Source: Campylobacteraceae bacterium
GTDB taxonomy: Bacteria > Campylobacterota > Campylobacteria > Campylobacterales > Sulfurovaceae
Assembly: GCA_027030605.1 (NCBI GenBank)
Contig: JALVEV010000030.1
Coordinates: forward strand, 1 to 16,278
Reading direction: 5' to 3'
DNA length: 16,278 bases
The position numbers and the translations under genes were made by a program. Positions 1 through 6,637 of this stretch are shown one piece after another (position 1 is the first letter of the stretch; every line of letters begins with the position of its first letter). The notes under the pieces are model-generated. The model worked only from the letters and a program-made list of their open reading frames with translations, searched no databases and was not told the origin of the DNA.

Positions 1-1
1 T

Positions 2-433
2 GCTCTTTTAGCTATTGCTATAAAGGCACAAGAGATAAGTGAAGATAGAATAAAGCAAAATATGTTAAGAACTGTGGTAGCATTAGGGGTAGCAATTGGT
101 ATCTCTTTGGGAGCTTATCGTTTAGTTTCAGGTGACCAAATTCACTACTACATAATTGTAGGGTATTCGATAGTGATTCTATTTACCTACTTTGCACCTA
201 ATTATATTATTCCTATTGCCTATGATAGTGGAGGAGTGACAACTTCAACGGTTACAGTTCCTCTTGTTGCTGCCTTGGGTTTAGGTTTAGCCGAAAATAT
301 TGAGGGAAGAAACCCCCTAATTGATGGTTTTGGTTTGATTGCTTTTGCCTCACTCTTTCCAATGCTTACAGTTATGGGATATGGAATACATGCAGAGTTT
401 AAGAAAAAACAACTACTTAAGGAGCAAAAATGA
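2..433 (+). CDS. DUF1538 family integral membrane protein, C-terminal part (5' end outside window)
   Basis: The frame is open from base 2 with no stop, so this is the tail (143 codons plus stop) of a longer protein. The first ATG at 62 is probably internal. Three to four hydrophobic segments are visible. A loop with YDSGGVTTSTVTVPLVAALGLGLA, broken here as YDSGGVTTSTVTV then PLVAALGLGLA, is the hallmark of DUF1538, a family of polytopic inner-membrane proteins usually carrying two copies of the domain; the segment here would be the second copy. The tail is short, basic and cytoplasmic. The stop TGA overlaps the ATG of the next gene (ATGA), implying translational coupling with the P-II-like protein. 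Family membership is well supported. The transported substrate is not known to me, and transport itself is inferred from topology and from the P-II partner. Confidence 0.85.
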   Translation, partial: ALLAIAIKAQEISEDRIKQNMLRTVVALGVAIGISLGAYRLVSGDQIHYYIIVGYSIVILFTYFAPNYIIPIAYDSGGVTTSTVTVPLVAALGLGLAENIEGRNPLIDGFGLIAFASLFPMLTVMGYGIHAEFKKKQLLKEQK

Positions 434-780
434 AGTTTACAGCACTGATTGCGATTATTGAAGATAAAGATGAAGAGGTGGCTATTGATGTTGCTAAGGA
501 AGCAGGTGCAGGTGGAGTGACCATTATTCATGGTAAAAATATCGGCTTAGAAGAGAAAAAGGTCTTTTTTGGATTAACACTAGAGGAGAATGTCTCTATT
601 TTACTCTTTATATTACCTCGTAAACTCTCTATGAAAGTGATGAAAGCCCTAAGAGTAAAGTTTGACCTTGACAATGCAAAAAATGGTGGACTTGTCTTTA
701 CTTTGCCATTAAGTCATGTTGCAGGGTTAGATACAAATGAATTACATAAATTTGAAGATGATATTAAATCAATGATATAA
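430..780 (+). CDS. P-II-like nucleotide-sensor protein, partner of DUF1538
   Basis: A 116-residue protein with the ferredoxin-like P-II fold pattern: an N-terminal strand (residues 1-10), a helix ending in GAGGVTIIHGKN (about 26-37), which aligns with the GMTVSEVKG segment of GlnB, a short FFGLTLEE stretch where GlnB has its long T-loop, a hydrophobic strand ending in LILP-type residues (57-63), and a C-terminal GGLVFTLPLSHVAGL strand (86-100). The uridylylated Tyr51 region of GlnB is absent, so control by GlnD is unlikely. P-II-like proteins typically bind adenine nucleotides and act on a membrane partner encoded next door. The 4-base overlap with the DUF1538 gene makes that protein the obvious partner. 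Ligand and effect are inferred, not visible. Confidence 0.82.
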   Translation: MKFTALIAIIEDKDEEVAIDVAKEAGAGGVTIIHGKNIGLEEKKVFFGLTLEENVSILLFILPRKLSMKVMKALRVKFDLDNAKNGGLVFTLPLSHVAGLDTNELHKFEDDIKSMI

Positions 781-787
781 AAAGGAG
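781..787 (+). promoter_or_regulatory. Shine-Dalgarno of the CBS gene
   Basis: AAAGGAG lies directly after the P-II-like stop codon and 5 bases before the ATG at 793. It is a near-perfect ribosome binding site within a 12-base gap, which supports this start and cotranscription of the two genes. Confidence 0.75.
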
Positions 788-792
788 AATAT

Positions 793-1191
793 ATGTTGGT
801 AGAAAATGTAATGACACCTAAAGATAAGTTAACAACTATATCACCAATGGCAACAGTAAGAGAAGCATTAAAGATGATGAGAGAGAACAAGGTTCGTTCT
901 GTTATTGTTGAAAAAAATGGAGAAGATGGAGCTTATGGTTTAGTGACATTTAAAAATATTTTACAAAGTATTGTAGCTGAAGATGGTGACATTGACCTCT
1001 TAAATGTTTATGATATTGCCTCTGTGCCTGCCATCTCTGTGTCAGCAAAATTAAATGTTCAATACGCCTCAAAGATGATGGTGAAGAGTAGTATTAAGAG
1101 ATTATTGATTATAGATAACAATGAGTTAAAAGGTATCTTAACCATGACAGATATTATTGAAGTGTTAATGGATAGTGTTGAAGCACATTAG
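793..1191 (+). CDS. Two-CBS-domain protein
   Basis: A 132-residue soluble protein made only of a Bateman pair. CBS1 spans about residues 3-62 (VMTPKDKLTTISPMATVREALKMM start, here abbreviated VMTP...TVREAL; then RSVIV and GLVTFKNIL) and CBS2 about 72-128 (VPAISVSAKLNVQYASKMM region, then RLLIIDNNELKGILTMTDI). Bateman modules usually bind AMP, ADP, ATP or SAM and regulate an enzyme or transporter. It has no effector domain of its own, so it must act on a partner. It sits 12 bases after the P-II-like gene in the same direction, which suggests a second nucleotide-sensing input to the DUF1538 transporter. A signalling role elsewhere in the cell is possible. The fold call is firm; partner and ligand are inference. 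Confidence 0.88.
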   Translation: MLVENVMTPKDKLTTISPMATVREALKMMRENKVRSVIVEKNGEDGAYGLVTFKNILQSIVAEDGDIDLLNVYDIASVPAISVSAKLNVQYASKMMVKSSIKRLLIIDNNELKGILTMTDIIEVLMDSVEAH

Positions 1192-1214
1192 TATTTATTG
1201 TTTTAGTGCTTCAA
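1178..1214. terminator. Bidirectional hairpin over two convergent gene ends
   Basis: Arms TTGAAGCAC (1178-1186) and GTGCTTCAA (1206-1214) are perfectly complementary over 9 bp, with a 19-base A/T-rich loop. The left arm lies in the last codons of the CBS gene and the right arm in the last codons of the opposing small membrane protein; the loop holds both stop codons. The T-rich loop rather than a downstream T-run makes its termination strength uncertain. Confidence 0.5.
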
Positions 1215-1488
1215 GCTCAGCATGTATCTCTTCAATATTCAATCTCTCTGCTGCTATTCGCTCTTTTTCTGCTAATATCTTTTTCTCTATATAGTAGTTT
1301 GAAATAGCAAAGATTATTATGGAGAAGGTAGCTGTTAATATGGAAGTTAATTGAATATATTTAACACTTAACTCCTCTTGACATATTGCTCCACAAATAT
1401 TTAGAGCAAAATAGGGGTTGTAGGTTGAGATAAAAAAGATTGCACTAGAGATAATAAAAACGAGAAAGAAAAAAGTTCTAATATACAT
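1195..1488 (-). CDS. Small membrane protein with two helices and a C-terminal coiled coil
   Basis: I do not recognise a family. The protein (97 residues from the ATG at 1488) has one membrane helix near the N-terminus (FFFLVFIISSAIFFI region), a short loop with CGAIC that could form a disulfide if periplasmic, a second helix (LTATFSIIIFAISNYYI region), and a charged E/K-rich tail of about 30 residues with heptad-like spacing, probably a cytoplasmic coiled coil. The frame also has a TTG at 1500, but I prefer the ATG: a GGA motif lies about 7 bases upstream of it, the TTG has no ribosome site, and an extended -10 promoter lies at 1520-1528. Genes converge on the CBS gene with only three bases between stops. 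It could belong to a multi-protein membrane complex; function unknown. Confidence 0.62.
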   Translation of the reverse strand: MYIRTFFFLVFIISSAIFFISTYNPYFALNICGAICQEELSVKYIQLTSILTATFSIIIFAISNYYIEKKILAEKERIAAERLNIEEIHAELEALKQ

Positions 1489-1519
1489 ATAAAATTCCAA
1501 ATAGTATTATTTTTAGTAT

Positions 1520-1528
1520 ATTATAACA
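1520..1528 (-). promoter_or_regulatory. Extended -10 promoter for the small membrane protein gene
   Basis: On the minus strand this reads TGTTATAAT, an exact extended -10 (TG one base before TATAAT). Transcription would start near 1513, giving a leader of about 25 bases to the ATG at 1488. No convincing -35 is seen, as is common in this phylum. Confidence 0.5.
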
Positions 1529-1594
1529 AAAAAACTATATTAAATAGTATAAGGAAAAAGATGAAAGTTGTTATTGATTTAATTGAAGATATTT

Positions 1595-1603
1595 TGCTAG
1601 AAT
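1595..1603 (+). promoter_or_regulatory. Extended -10 promoter of fabD
   Basis: TGCTAGAAT is an extended -10 (TGnTAGAAT), also found on the minus strand before kdsB. The start of transcription would fall near 1610, giving a leader of about 20 bases before the fabD ATG at 1630. An AAGGG ribosome site lies at 1619-1623, six bases before that ATG. Confidence 0.55.
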
Positions 1604-1629
1604 ATCAAAATTTAATTTAAGGGTTTAGT

Positions 1630-2571
1630 ATGTCAGTTAAATGTGCATTTCTGTTTGCAGGGCAAGGTTCTCAAGCTGTGGGAATGGGAAAAGATTTTTT
1701 TGAGAACTCAGATGTTGCAAAAGAGATGGTAGCAAAAGCAAATGAGCGTACAGGGATTGATTTTGAAAAGCTTCTTTTTGAAGAGAATAATGATTTGGGA
1801 CAAACAGAGTTTACTCAACCTGCAATTCTTTTAGTTGCCGTGATTGCCCATAGACTCTTTAGTGATGCAACAGGAATAAAACCTACCTTAACCATGGGTC
1901 ACTCTTTAGGAGAGTTTTCAGCATTGGTTGCGAGTGGTGCTATAGATGCTATAGATGCTGTTGAGTTAGTTAATCTTAGAGGTAAACTAATGGCAGAGGC
2001 TTGTTCAAAACAAGAGGTAGGAATGATGGTCTCTTTAGGACTTTCTGATGAGGTCGTAGAGCAGATTTGTCAAGAGCAAAGAGATGCAGGGCTTCAAGTT
2101 TGGGCTGTTAACTACAATGCTGATGGTCAGATTGTTATTGCAGGGATTAAAAAGGATTTAGAGGTTTTAGCTCCTATTTTAAAAGAGGCTAAAGCAAAAA
2201 GAGCGATGTTACTTGATATGTCTGTAGCTTCTCACTGCCCACTACTAGAGAGTGCTTCAGCTCCTTTAGCAGAGAAACTTCAAGAGATGATAAAAGATGA
2301 GTTTAAGGCTCCTGTGATTTCAAATGTTACAGCCAAGCCATACAGTACAAAAGCCGAAGCATTAGAACTTTTGCCTCAACAGCTTGTTCTCCCTGTAAAA
2401 TACAAACACTCTATAGCAAATATAGATGCTGATGTTGATTGCTATATTGAGTTTGGACATGGAAATGTACTTAAAGGTTTAAATCGAAAAGCGACTAAAA
2501 AACCTCATTTTAATGTAAGCGATATGGCTTCACTTGAGGCAACAATAGAAGCCATTAATGAATTAAAGTAA
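1630..2571 (+). CDS. fabD: Malonyl-CoA:ACP transacylase
   Basis: Transfers malonyl from CoA to acyl carrier protein, feeding the cytoplasmic type II fatty acid synthase. At 313 residues it is full length for FabD. Visible residues: GQGSQ at 11-15 (oxyanion loop), GHSLG at 90-94 with nucleophile Ser92, Arg117 in the NLRGKLM segment that binds the malonyl carboxylate, and His202 in VASHCPLL as the second catalytic residue. The spacing agrees with E. coli FabD (Ser92, Arg117, His201). It has its own promoter just upstream and AAGGG six bases before the ATG. In C. jejuni fabD is next to pfs/mtnN (from memory); here a minus-strand lipoprotein and kinase separate them. The stop directly abuts the stop of the opposing lipoprotein gene. 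Confidence 0.97.
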   Translation: MSVKCAFLFAGQGSQAVGMGKDFFENSDVAKEMVAKANERTGIDFEKLLFEENNDLGQTEFTQPAILLVAVIAHRLFSDATGIKPTLTMGHSLGEFSALVASGAIDAIDAVELVNLRGKLMAEACSKQEVGMMVSLGLSDEVVEQICQEQRDAGLQVWAVNYNADGQIVIAGIKKDLEVLAPILKEAKAKRAMLLDMSVASHCPLLESASAPLAEKLQEMIKDEFKAPVISNVTAKPYSTKAEALELLPQQLVLPVKYKHSIANIDADVDCYIEFGHGNVLKGLNRKATKKPHFNVSDMASLEATIEAINELK

Positions 2572-2718
2572 CTACTTTTTTGTAGATTTTTTCTCTACTT
2601 TAGTTTGCATAGTTGCACCTTTTTTATCAGCTGAAGGTGCATCGGCAATTTTCATACTTCCAAGGCAACCATTAAGTATAAATAAAACTATAGAAATTGA
2701 AAAAAATTTCATGAACAT
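2572..2718 (-). CDS. Small predicted lipoprotein
   Basis: A 48-residue frame starting at ATG 2718. It has a short N-terminus with Lys4, a hydrophobic core (FFSISIVLFIL, residues 5-15) and a lipobox-like LNGC with Cys18, followed by a small hydrophilic, Lys-rich tail that ends KKSTKK. This is the layout of a signal-peptidase-II lipoprotein whose mature part is about 31 residues. An AAAGGA ribosome site (2725-2730) sits six bases before the ATG; a second in-frame ATG at 2712 is further away. A plausible promoter lies upstream. Asn at the -2 position of the lipobox is unusual but tolerated. I do not recognise a family, and it lacks the GCGxKGPL signature of LptM/YifL. Its stop abuts that of fabD. 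Real-gene status is likely but unproven because it is so short. Confidence 0.68.
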   Translation of the reverse strand: MFMKFFSISIVLFILNGCLGSMKIADAPSADKKGATMQTKVEKKSTKK

Positions 2719-2759
2719 AAGCAATCCTTTTTTTGTAATATATCTCATAAGAGTAAGTT

Positions 2760-2788
2760 ATTATAAGTTTATTTAAAGGTTAGTACAA
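2760..2788 (-). promoter_or_regulatory. Sigma70-type promoter of the small lipoprotein
   Basis: On the minus strand: -35 TTGTAC (2783-2788), a 17-base spacer, and -10 TATAAT (2760-2765). Transcription would begin near 2753, about 35 bases before the ATG at 2718. Confidence 0.45.
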
Positions 2789-2858
2789 AGATAAAGGTTA
2801 CTTAAATAGATTTTTGATAGAAGTTGTTACAAAAAGATACTATAAACTTTATTTTTTC

Positions 2859-4754
2859 TTAAAATGTGTATTTGTTTTTCACTTTTAATAATATAGAAAT
2901 GTTACAGACTGTACCACTGTTGGAACTCTTAATCTCAACTTTTCCTTTCATTCTCTGTTCAATAATCATTTTTAAAATATATAAACCTAAGCCTGTTCCT
3001 TTAGATTGATGTTTTGTAGTAAAGTATGGATTATAGATTTTATCTAAAATAGTTTTATCAATACCATAACCATTATCTGTAATAGAGATGGTTAACAGGT
3101 GTCTGTTTTTAGTAGTTACGATAGTGATTTTAGGACTTCTATCTGTTAAAATAGTAGCATCAATAGCATTATTAAGTACAATGAGTAAAGCTTGAATCAG
3201 TTCAGATTTATACCCTTCAAAAGTAATTTTTTCACTGCTTTGATAATTGATTTCAATATTATGGCTATTTTTTATAGAGAGAAGATTTAATGTAGTCTGA
3301 ATAATATCGGAAATATCTAATTGCTCTAATGATTTATTATGTTTAAAAAAGTCCATAAAATCATTAATAGTATTTGACATATAAGCAGTTGTATTTTCAA
3401 TATTATCAAGGTAAGTCTGAAACTTTAGAGGGGAGAGTTGTTCTTTTCTATAATCAATATCCATAGAGATAACTGTACCATTAATTTCAGAGAGTGGTTG
3501 TCTCCACTGATGGGCAATCATTGATATCATCTCTCCCATCGAAGCCAATTTATTTTGTTGTACTAAAAGTTTCTCTTGCTCCTTTTTCTCTTGTTCTATA
3601 AGTTTTATTTTATAGGCAAGAATAAAAGAGAAGCATAAAACCTCGATAAGAATTATAAATTGAACAATATAGTCAGGAGAAATTGGAAGAGAGACAATAT
3701 TTAAGTACTCCAAAGGAAGTAGTGAACCAATTATAGCAATAAATGTCCAAATGATTGAATAGAACTGTGCAATTTTATCTTTTCTAAAAAAGGCTAAGTA
3801 GTAGGTAGTAAGAATAATAATTGCAATAAAGATAGTTACTATTATAAAAAATAGATTAAAAAGGAGTTGTGCGTAATAGAAGTTTTTCTCTTCCAGAGCA
3901 TAGCTATGAATCAGGGTAAAAACAATAAAACAGATATTGAACAGATTTAGTAGTAAATAGATTTTGGGTAACTTCTCTTTTAAGTTCAAAATAGATTGAA
4001 CAAAAAGTGTTAATGAGATAAAGAATGCCCCAGAAGAGAGATGGAAGATTAAAGTGTGATTAGGAAAATAGCGTTGAGAAAACCCAAAAATACCAATAAA
4101 ATAGATAGTCAACCAGAAAACATAAGAGACATAATAGAGATAAAATTTAAATTTTAAAAGAAAATAGAGAAAAAGATTATAGAGTAGCATAAGTAGCATT
4201 CCACCAAAAAATATTCCCTCTACTATATTATAAGTCTGATAGTAGTCTATAAGGTAGCTCTCATCTACAAGTGAAAAGTTTAAATCTATTTTATTGTAGT
4301 TTCTTATTTTTAGATAGACAGTTGCACTCTCTCCTCCTTTTAATGTAAGTGGAAAAATTATATGATTTACATTAAATTTTCTAGACCTATTTTTAGATAT
4401 AACACCATCTTGAATATGTTTAACTACTTTTTTTTCTTTTACAAGATAATAATTAACATGATATGTAAATTGATTTTCTGCTTTTAAATAGTAGTTTTTC
4501 GTATTGTTTGAGATGTTTTTTAACTCTAGTTTAACCCAATAGGGTTTTGTTCTGTTTTTAGAGTTATTAAAACCTTTTTTAGTTTTAGACCAATGTTTAA
4601 TCTTTTTAAAAGGAGGTTGTTCATTGAGACAGTCAGCTAATGCATAGTTCATATAATTTTTAGTTTCATATATAGGTTCATCCTTAATTTCTAATGTTTT
4701 TGCATATCCTATATAGCTTAACATTAGAAAAAAGAGTAAAAATAACTTATTCAT
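2859..4754 (-). CDS. 7TM (7TMR-DISM type) sensor histidine kinase, orphan
   Basis: A 631-residue membrane sensor kinase. Residues 1-18 are a signal peptide. Residues 25-165 form an extracytoplasmic beta-rich domain of the 7TMR-DISMED2 kind, with the typical YWVKLELKN segment at 72-80. Seven hydrophobic segments follow (about 178-382), then a short coiled linker. The HisKA box SMIAHQWRQPL places the phospho-acceptor at His415. The ATPase domain shows N-box LNNAID (527-532), G1 DNGYGI (560-565), F-box YFTTK (577-581) and G2 GTGLGL (586-591), so it looks active. DISMED2 domains are thought to bind carbohydrate-like or other small ligands. No response regulator is nearby, so its partner is elsewhere. 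AGGGA lies just before the ATG. It diverges from mtnN across an 86-base gap. The signal it senses is unknown. Confidence 0.93.
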   Translation of the reverse strand: MNKLFLLFFLMLSYIGYAKTLEIKDEPIYETKNYMNYALADCLNEQPPFKKIKHWSKTKKGFNNSKNRTKPYWVKLELKNISNNTKNYYLKAENQFTYHVNYYLVKEKKVVKHIQDGVISKNRSRKFNVNHIIFPLTLKGGESATVYLKIRNYNKIDLNFSLVDESYLIDYYQTYNIVEGIFFGGMLLMLLYNLFLYFLLKFKFYLYYVSYVFWLTIYFIGIFGFSQRYFPNHTLIFHLSSGAFFISLTLFVQSILNLKEKLPKIYLLLNLFNICFIVFTLIHSYALEEKNFYYAQLLFNLFFIIVTIFIAIIILTTYYLAFFRKDKIAQFYSIIWTFIAIIGSLLPLEYLNIVSLPISPDYIVQFIILIEVLCFSFILAYKIKLIEQEKKEQEKLLVQQNKLASMGEMISMIAHQWRQPLSEINGTVISMDIDYRKEQLSPLKFQTYLDNIENTTAYMSNTINDFMDFFKHNKSLEQLDISDIIQTTLNLLSIKNSHNIEINYQSSEKITFEGYKSELIQALLIVLNNAIDATILTDRSPKITIVTTKNRHLLTISITDNGYGIDKTILDKIYNPYFTTKHQSKGTGLGLYILKMIIEQRMKGKVEIKSSNSGTVCNISILLKVKNKYTF

Positions 4755-4782
4755 TTTTCCCTATCTTTAATTATTTAGGATT

Positions 4783-4788
4783 ATTATA
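4783..4788 (-). promoter_or_regulatory. -10 element of the histidine kinase gene
   Basis: TATAAT on the minus strand, 28 bases before the kinase ATG, would give a leader of about 22 bases carrying the AGGGA ribosome site. No clear -35. It lies about 22 bases from the divergent mtnN -10, so the two promoters share one short control region. Confidence 0.45.
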
Positions 4789-4809
4789 TAGTTTTTTTTG
4801 TGATTTAGC

Positions 4810-4815
4810 TATAAT
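4810..4815 (+). promoter_or_regulatory. -10 element of the mtnN operon
   Basis: A perfect TATAAT lies 25 bases before the mtnN ATG at 4841, after a T-rich stretch typical of promoters in this phylum. The ribosome site AGGAAA is at 4831-4836. Confidence 0.55.
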
Positions 4816-4840
4816 TTTACAAAATTAATTAGGAAAATAT

Positions 4841-5533
4841 ATGAGTAAAATTGCCATTATGGGTGCAATGCCTGAAGAAGTTGCTCCTCTTTTAGAAAAG
4901 GTAGAGGGTGTAAAAAAAGTAGATTATGCCAATAATAGTTATTATGAAGCTAGGTATAAAGGCAAAGAGTTAGTAATTGCTTACTCTAAAATAGGTAAGG
5001 TGTTTTCCTCCTTAACTGCTGCCACACTTCTTGAAAAGTTTGGCTGTTCAACACTACTTTTTTCTGGTGTAGCAGGTGCAATTAATCCTAACTTAAAAAT
5101 TGGTGATTTAATTATTGCAAGTAAGTTGTGTCAACATGACTTAGATATCTCTATTTTTGGGCATGACTTTGGATATGTTCCAGAAGGTTCTAAGTTTGTT
5201 GAGTCAGATGAGAAGTTACGTGCAATTGCTAAAGAGGTAGCTTCTAAAAATAATCTTTCTGTTATTGAAGGAATCATTGCTACAGGTGACCAATTTGTTG
5301 CTTCAAATGAGCGTAAAGAGTTTATTTCTAAAAATTTTCAAGCCGATGCTCTAGAGATGGAGGGGGCAAGTGTGGCAGTAGTTTGTGATGCTTTAAATGT
5401 TCCATTTTTTATTTTAAGAGCTATCTCAGATACGGCTAATGATGATGCTGGGGTTGATTTTGATGAGTTTATGGTGGGTTCTGCAAAAATCTCTGCAAAT
5501 TTTATTTTAGATATGGTTGAGAATATAGAATAA
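4841..5533 (+). CDS. mtnN: MTA/SAH nucleosidase (probably also aminodeoxyfutalosine nucleosidase)
   Basis: Hydrolyses the N-glycosidic bond of S-adenosylhomocysteine and 5'-methylthioadenosine. In Campylobacterota such as H. pylori and C. jejuni the same enzyme also cleaves 6-amino-6-deoxyfutalosine for menaquinone synthesis; that role is inferred here from the phylum. It has 230 residues, the usual length. Visible residues: MGAMPEE (7-13) with catalytic Glu12, SGVAGA (75-80), ATGDQF (147-152), LEMEG (171-175) with the ribose-binding Glu174, and ISDTA with the catalytic Asp197. It starts a tight four-gene run: its TAA overlaps the ATG of ttcA by one base. Confidence 0.96.
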   Translation: MSKIAIMGAMPEEVAPLLEKVEGVKKVDYANNSYYEARYKGKELVIAYSKIGKVFSSLTAATLLEKFGCSTLLFSGVAGAINPNLKIGDLIIASKLCQHDLDISIFGHDFGYVPEGSKFVESDEKLRAIAKEVASKNNLSVIEGIIATGDQFVASNERKEFISKNFQADALEMEGASVAVVCDALNVPFFILRAISDTANDDAGVDFDEFMVGSAKISANFILDMVENIE

Positions 5534-6336
5534 TGGGTAGAACAACCACTCCACAACTTAACATTAGTAAAAAGCTTTTACGTGTTGCAGGAAAGACTAA
5601 TGCAACTTTTAAATTGATAGGAGAGGGTGACAAAGTTTTAGTAGGTTTAAGTGGTGGAAAAGACTCTTTAGCACTGATTCATATACTAAAACATATTCAA
5701 CGTCATGCACCCTTTAAATTTGAGTTTGAAGCTTGTACTATTAATTACGGTATGCCAGGGGAACACTATCGTGATTTGGTTGAGCATTGTAAAAAGTATG
5801 AGATAAAGCATACCGTTTATGAGACCAATATTTATGAGATTTCAAATGATGCTATTCGTGAAAACTCCTCTTTTTGTTCCTACTTTTCAAGAATGCGACG
5901 AGGGGCATTGTATACTTTTGCCCAAGAGAATGGTTTTACAAAAGTGGCTTTAGGACACCATTTTGATGATAGTGTAGAGAGTTTTTTTATGAATATGTTC
6001 TACAATGGAACCATGAGAGCTATGGCTCCTATCTACAAGACAGAGAGAGGATTTCACCTTATTCGTCCACTAATTGAAGCAAGAGAGAAGCAACTTAGAG
6101 CCTTTGCTAACGATAACAATCTTCAAACTATTGGTGATGAGGCGTGTCCTGCCATGTTAAAAGAGGTAAAGATGCCACATGCAAGAGCCTCTACAAAGTT
6201 ATGGTTAGAAAATTTGGAAAAAGAGAATCCTAAGGTCTTTAAGATGATGAGAGCATCTTTTAAGCATATTCACGATGATACTTTTTTAGACCCCCAGCGT
6301 TGGGTGAGAGATGATTTTAAAAATATAAAGGAATAA
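5533..6336 (+). CDS. ttcA: TtcA-like PP-loop tRNA thiolase with an altered Fe-S ligand set
   Basis: TtcA makes 2-thiocytidine at position 32 of some tRNAs, using ATP to activate the base and a [4Fe-4S] cluster. This 267-residue protein has the PP-loop SGGKDS (40-45), the GHHFDD motif (141-146), the SRMRRG segment (119-124) and a family-typical MFYNGTMRAM stretch. In E. coli TtcA the cluster ligands are Cys122 and Cys125 (CSLC) plus Cys222. Here the first motif reads CSYF, keeping Cys115 but having Phe118 in place of the second ligand, and the second motif reads CPAM, keeping Cys205 only. So two of three ligands are seen. It may bind a cluster differently, thiolate another base, or be a lineage variant. 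It overlaps mtnN by one base and is one base from the next gene. Confidence 0.83.
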   Translation: MGRTTTPQLNISKKLLRVAGKTNATFKLIGEGDKVLVGLSGGKDSLALIHILKHIQRHAPFKFEFEACTINYGMPGEHYRDLVEHCKKYEIKHTVYETNIYEISNDAIRENSSFCSYFSRMRRGALYTFAQENGFTKVALGHHFDDSVESFFMNMFYNGTMRAMAPIYKTERGFHLIRPLIEAREKQLRAFANDNNLQTIGDEACPAMLKEVKMPHARASTKLWLENLEKENPKVFKMMRASFKHIHDDTFLDPQRWVRDDFKNIKE

Positions 6337-6337
6337 A

Positions 6338-6637
6338 ATGTCAAATCAAGAAGAACCAAAATTAAAAAAGGTTGTCAATGCAGCCGATGGGTTGAGCTTA
6401 GGTATCTCTATGGTGGTTGCTGTACTGCTAGGAGTAGGGCTTGGAATAGTTATGAAGAACCTATTTAATATACCTTGGCTCTTTTGGTTAGGGGTATTTT
6501 GGGGTGTTGCAGGTGCTATTTTAAATGTCTATAAAGCTTATGAAAAACAGAAGAAATCTTTGGATGAGTTAGCAAATGACCCACGCTATCGTCACCGAAA
6601 ATATGATGATTCAGATGATGAGGATGATAAATATTAA
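6338..6637 (+). CDS. AtpZ/AtpI-like small membrane protein
   Basis: A 99-residue protein with a polar N-terminus, two hydrophobic helices (about residues 18-42, SLGISMVVAVLLGVGLGIVM region, and 46-66, PWLFWLGVFWGVAGAI region), then a Lys-rich helix and a very acidic tail (DDSDDEDD). The helix pair with G-rich first helix and WLFWLGVFWG-like second helix fits the ATPase_gene1/AtpZ family (PF09527), which in other bacteria lies at the head of the F-type ATP synthase operon and has been linked to rotor-ring assembly or magnesium uptake. No other atp gene is nearby, so the ATP synthase link is by family only. The start lies one base after the ttcA stop, with AAAGGA inside the ttcA end. Confidence 0.75.
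   Translation: MSNQEEPKLKKVVNAADGLSLGISMVVAVLLGVGLGIVMKNLFNIPWLFWLGVFWGVAGAILNVYKAYEKQKKSLDELANDPRYRHRKYDDSDDEDDKY

Noticed and set aside
220..531. Open frame antisense to the DUF1538 and P-II-like genes
   Set aside because: Cysteine- and serine-rich translation with no domain pattern, wholly opposite two well-supported genes.
1561..1620. 19-residue frame upstream of fabD, preceded by an AAGGA-like site
   Set aside because: The best fabD promoter -10 (1598-1603) lies inside it, it is very short, and no motif supports it. A leader-peptide role cannot be excluded but is not supported.
1935..1960. Tandem GCTATAGAT repeat
   Set aside because: Only two 9-base units, in frame within fabD (AIDAIDA), in a surface region of a conserved enzyme; an ordinary short coding repeat.
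2571..2592. Hairpin CTAC-6-GTAG plus T-run after fabD
   Set aside because: The stem is only 4 bp and A/T-rich. The T-run fits a terminator, but I would not call one on this stem.
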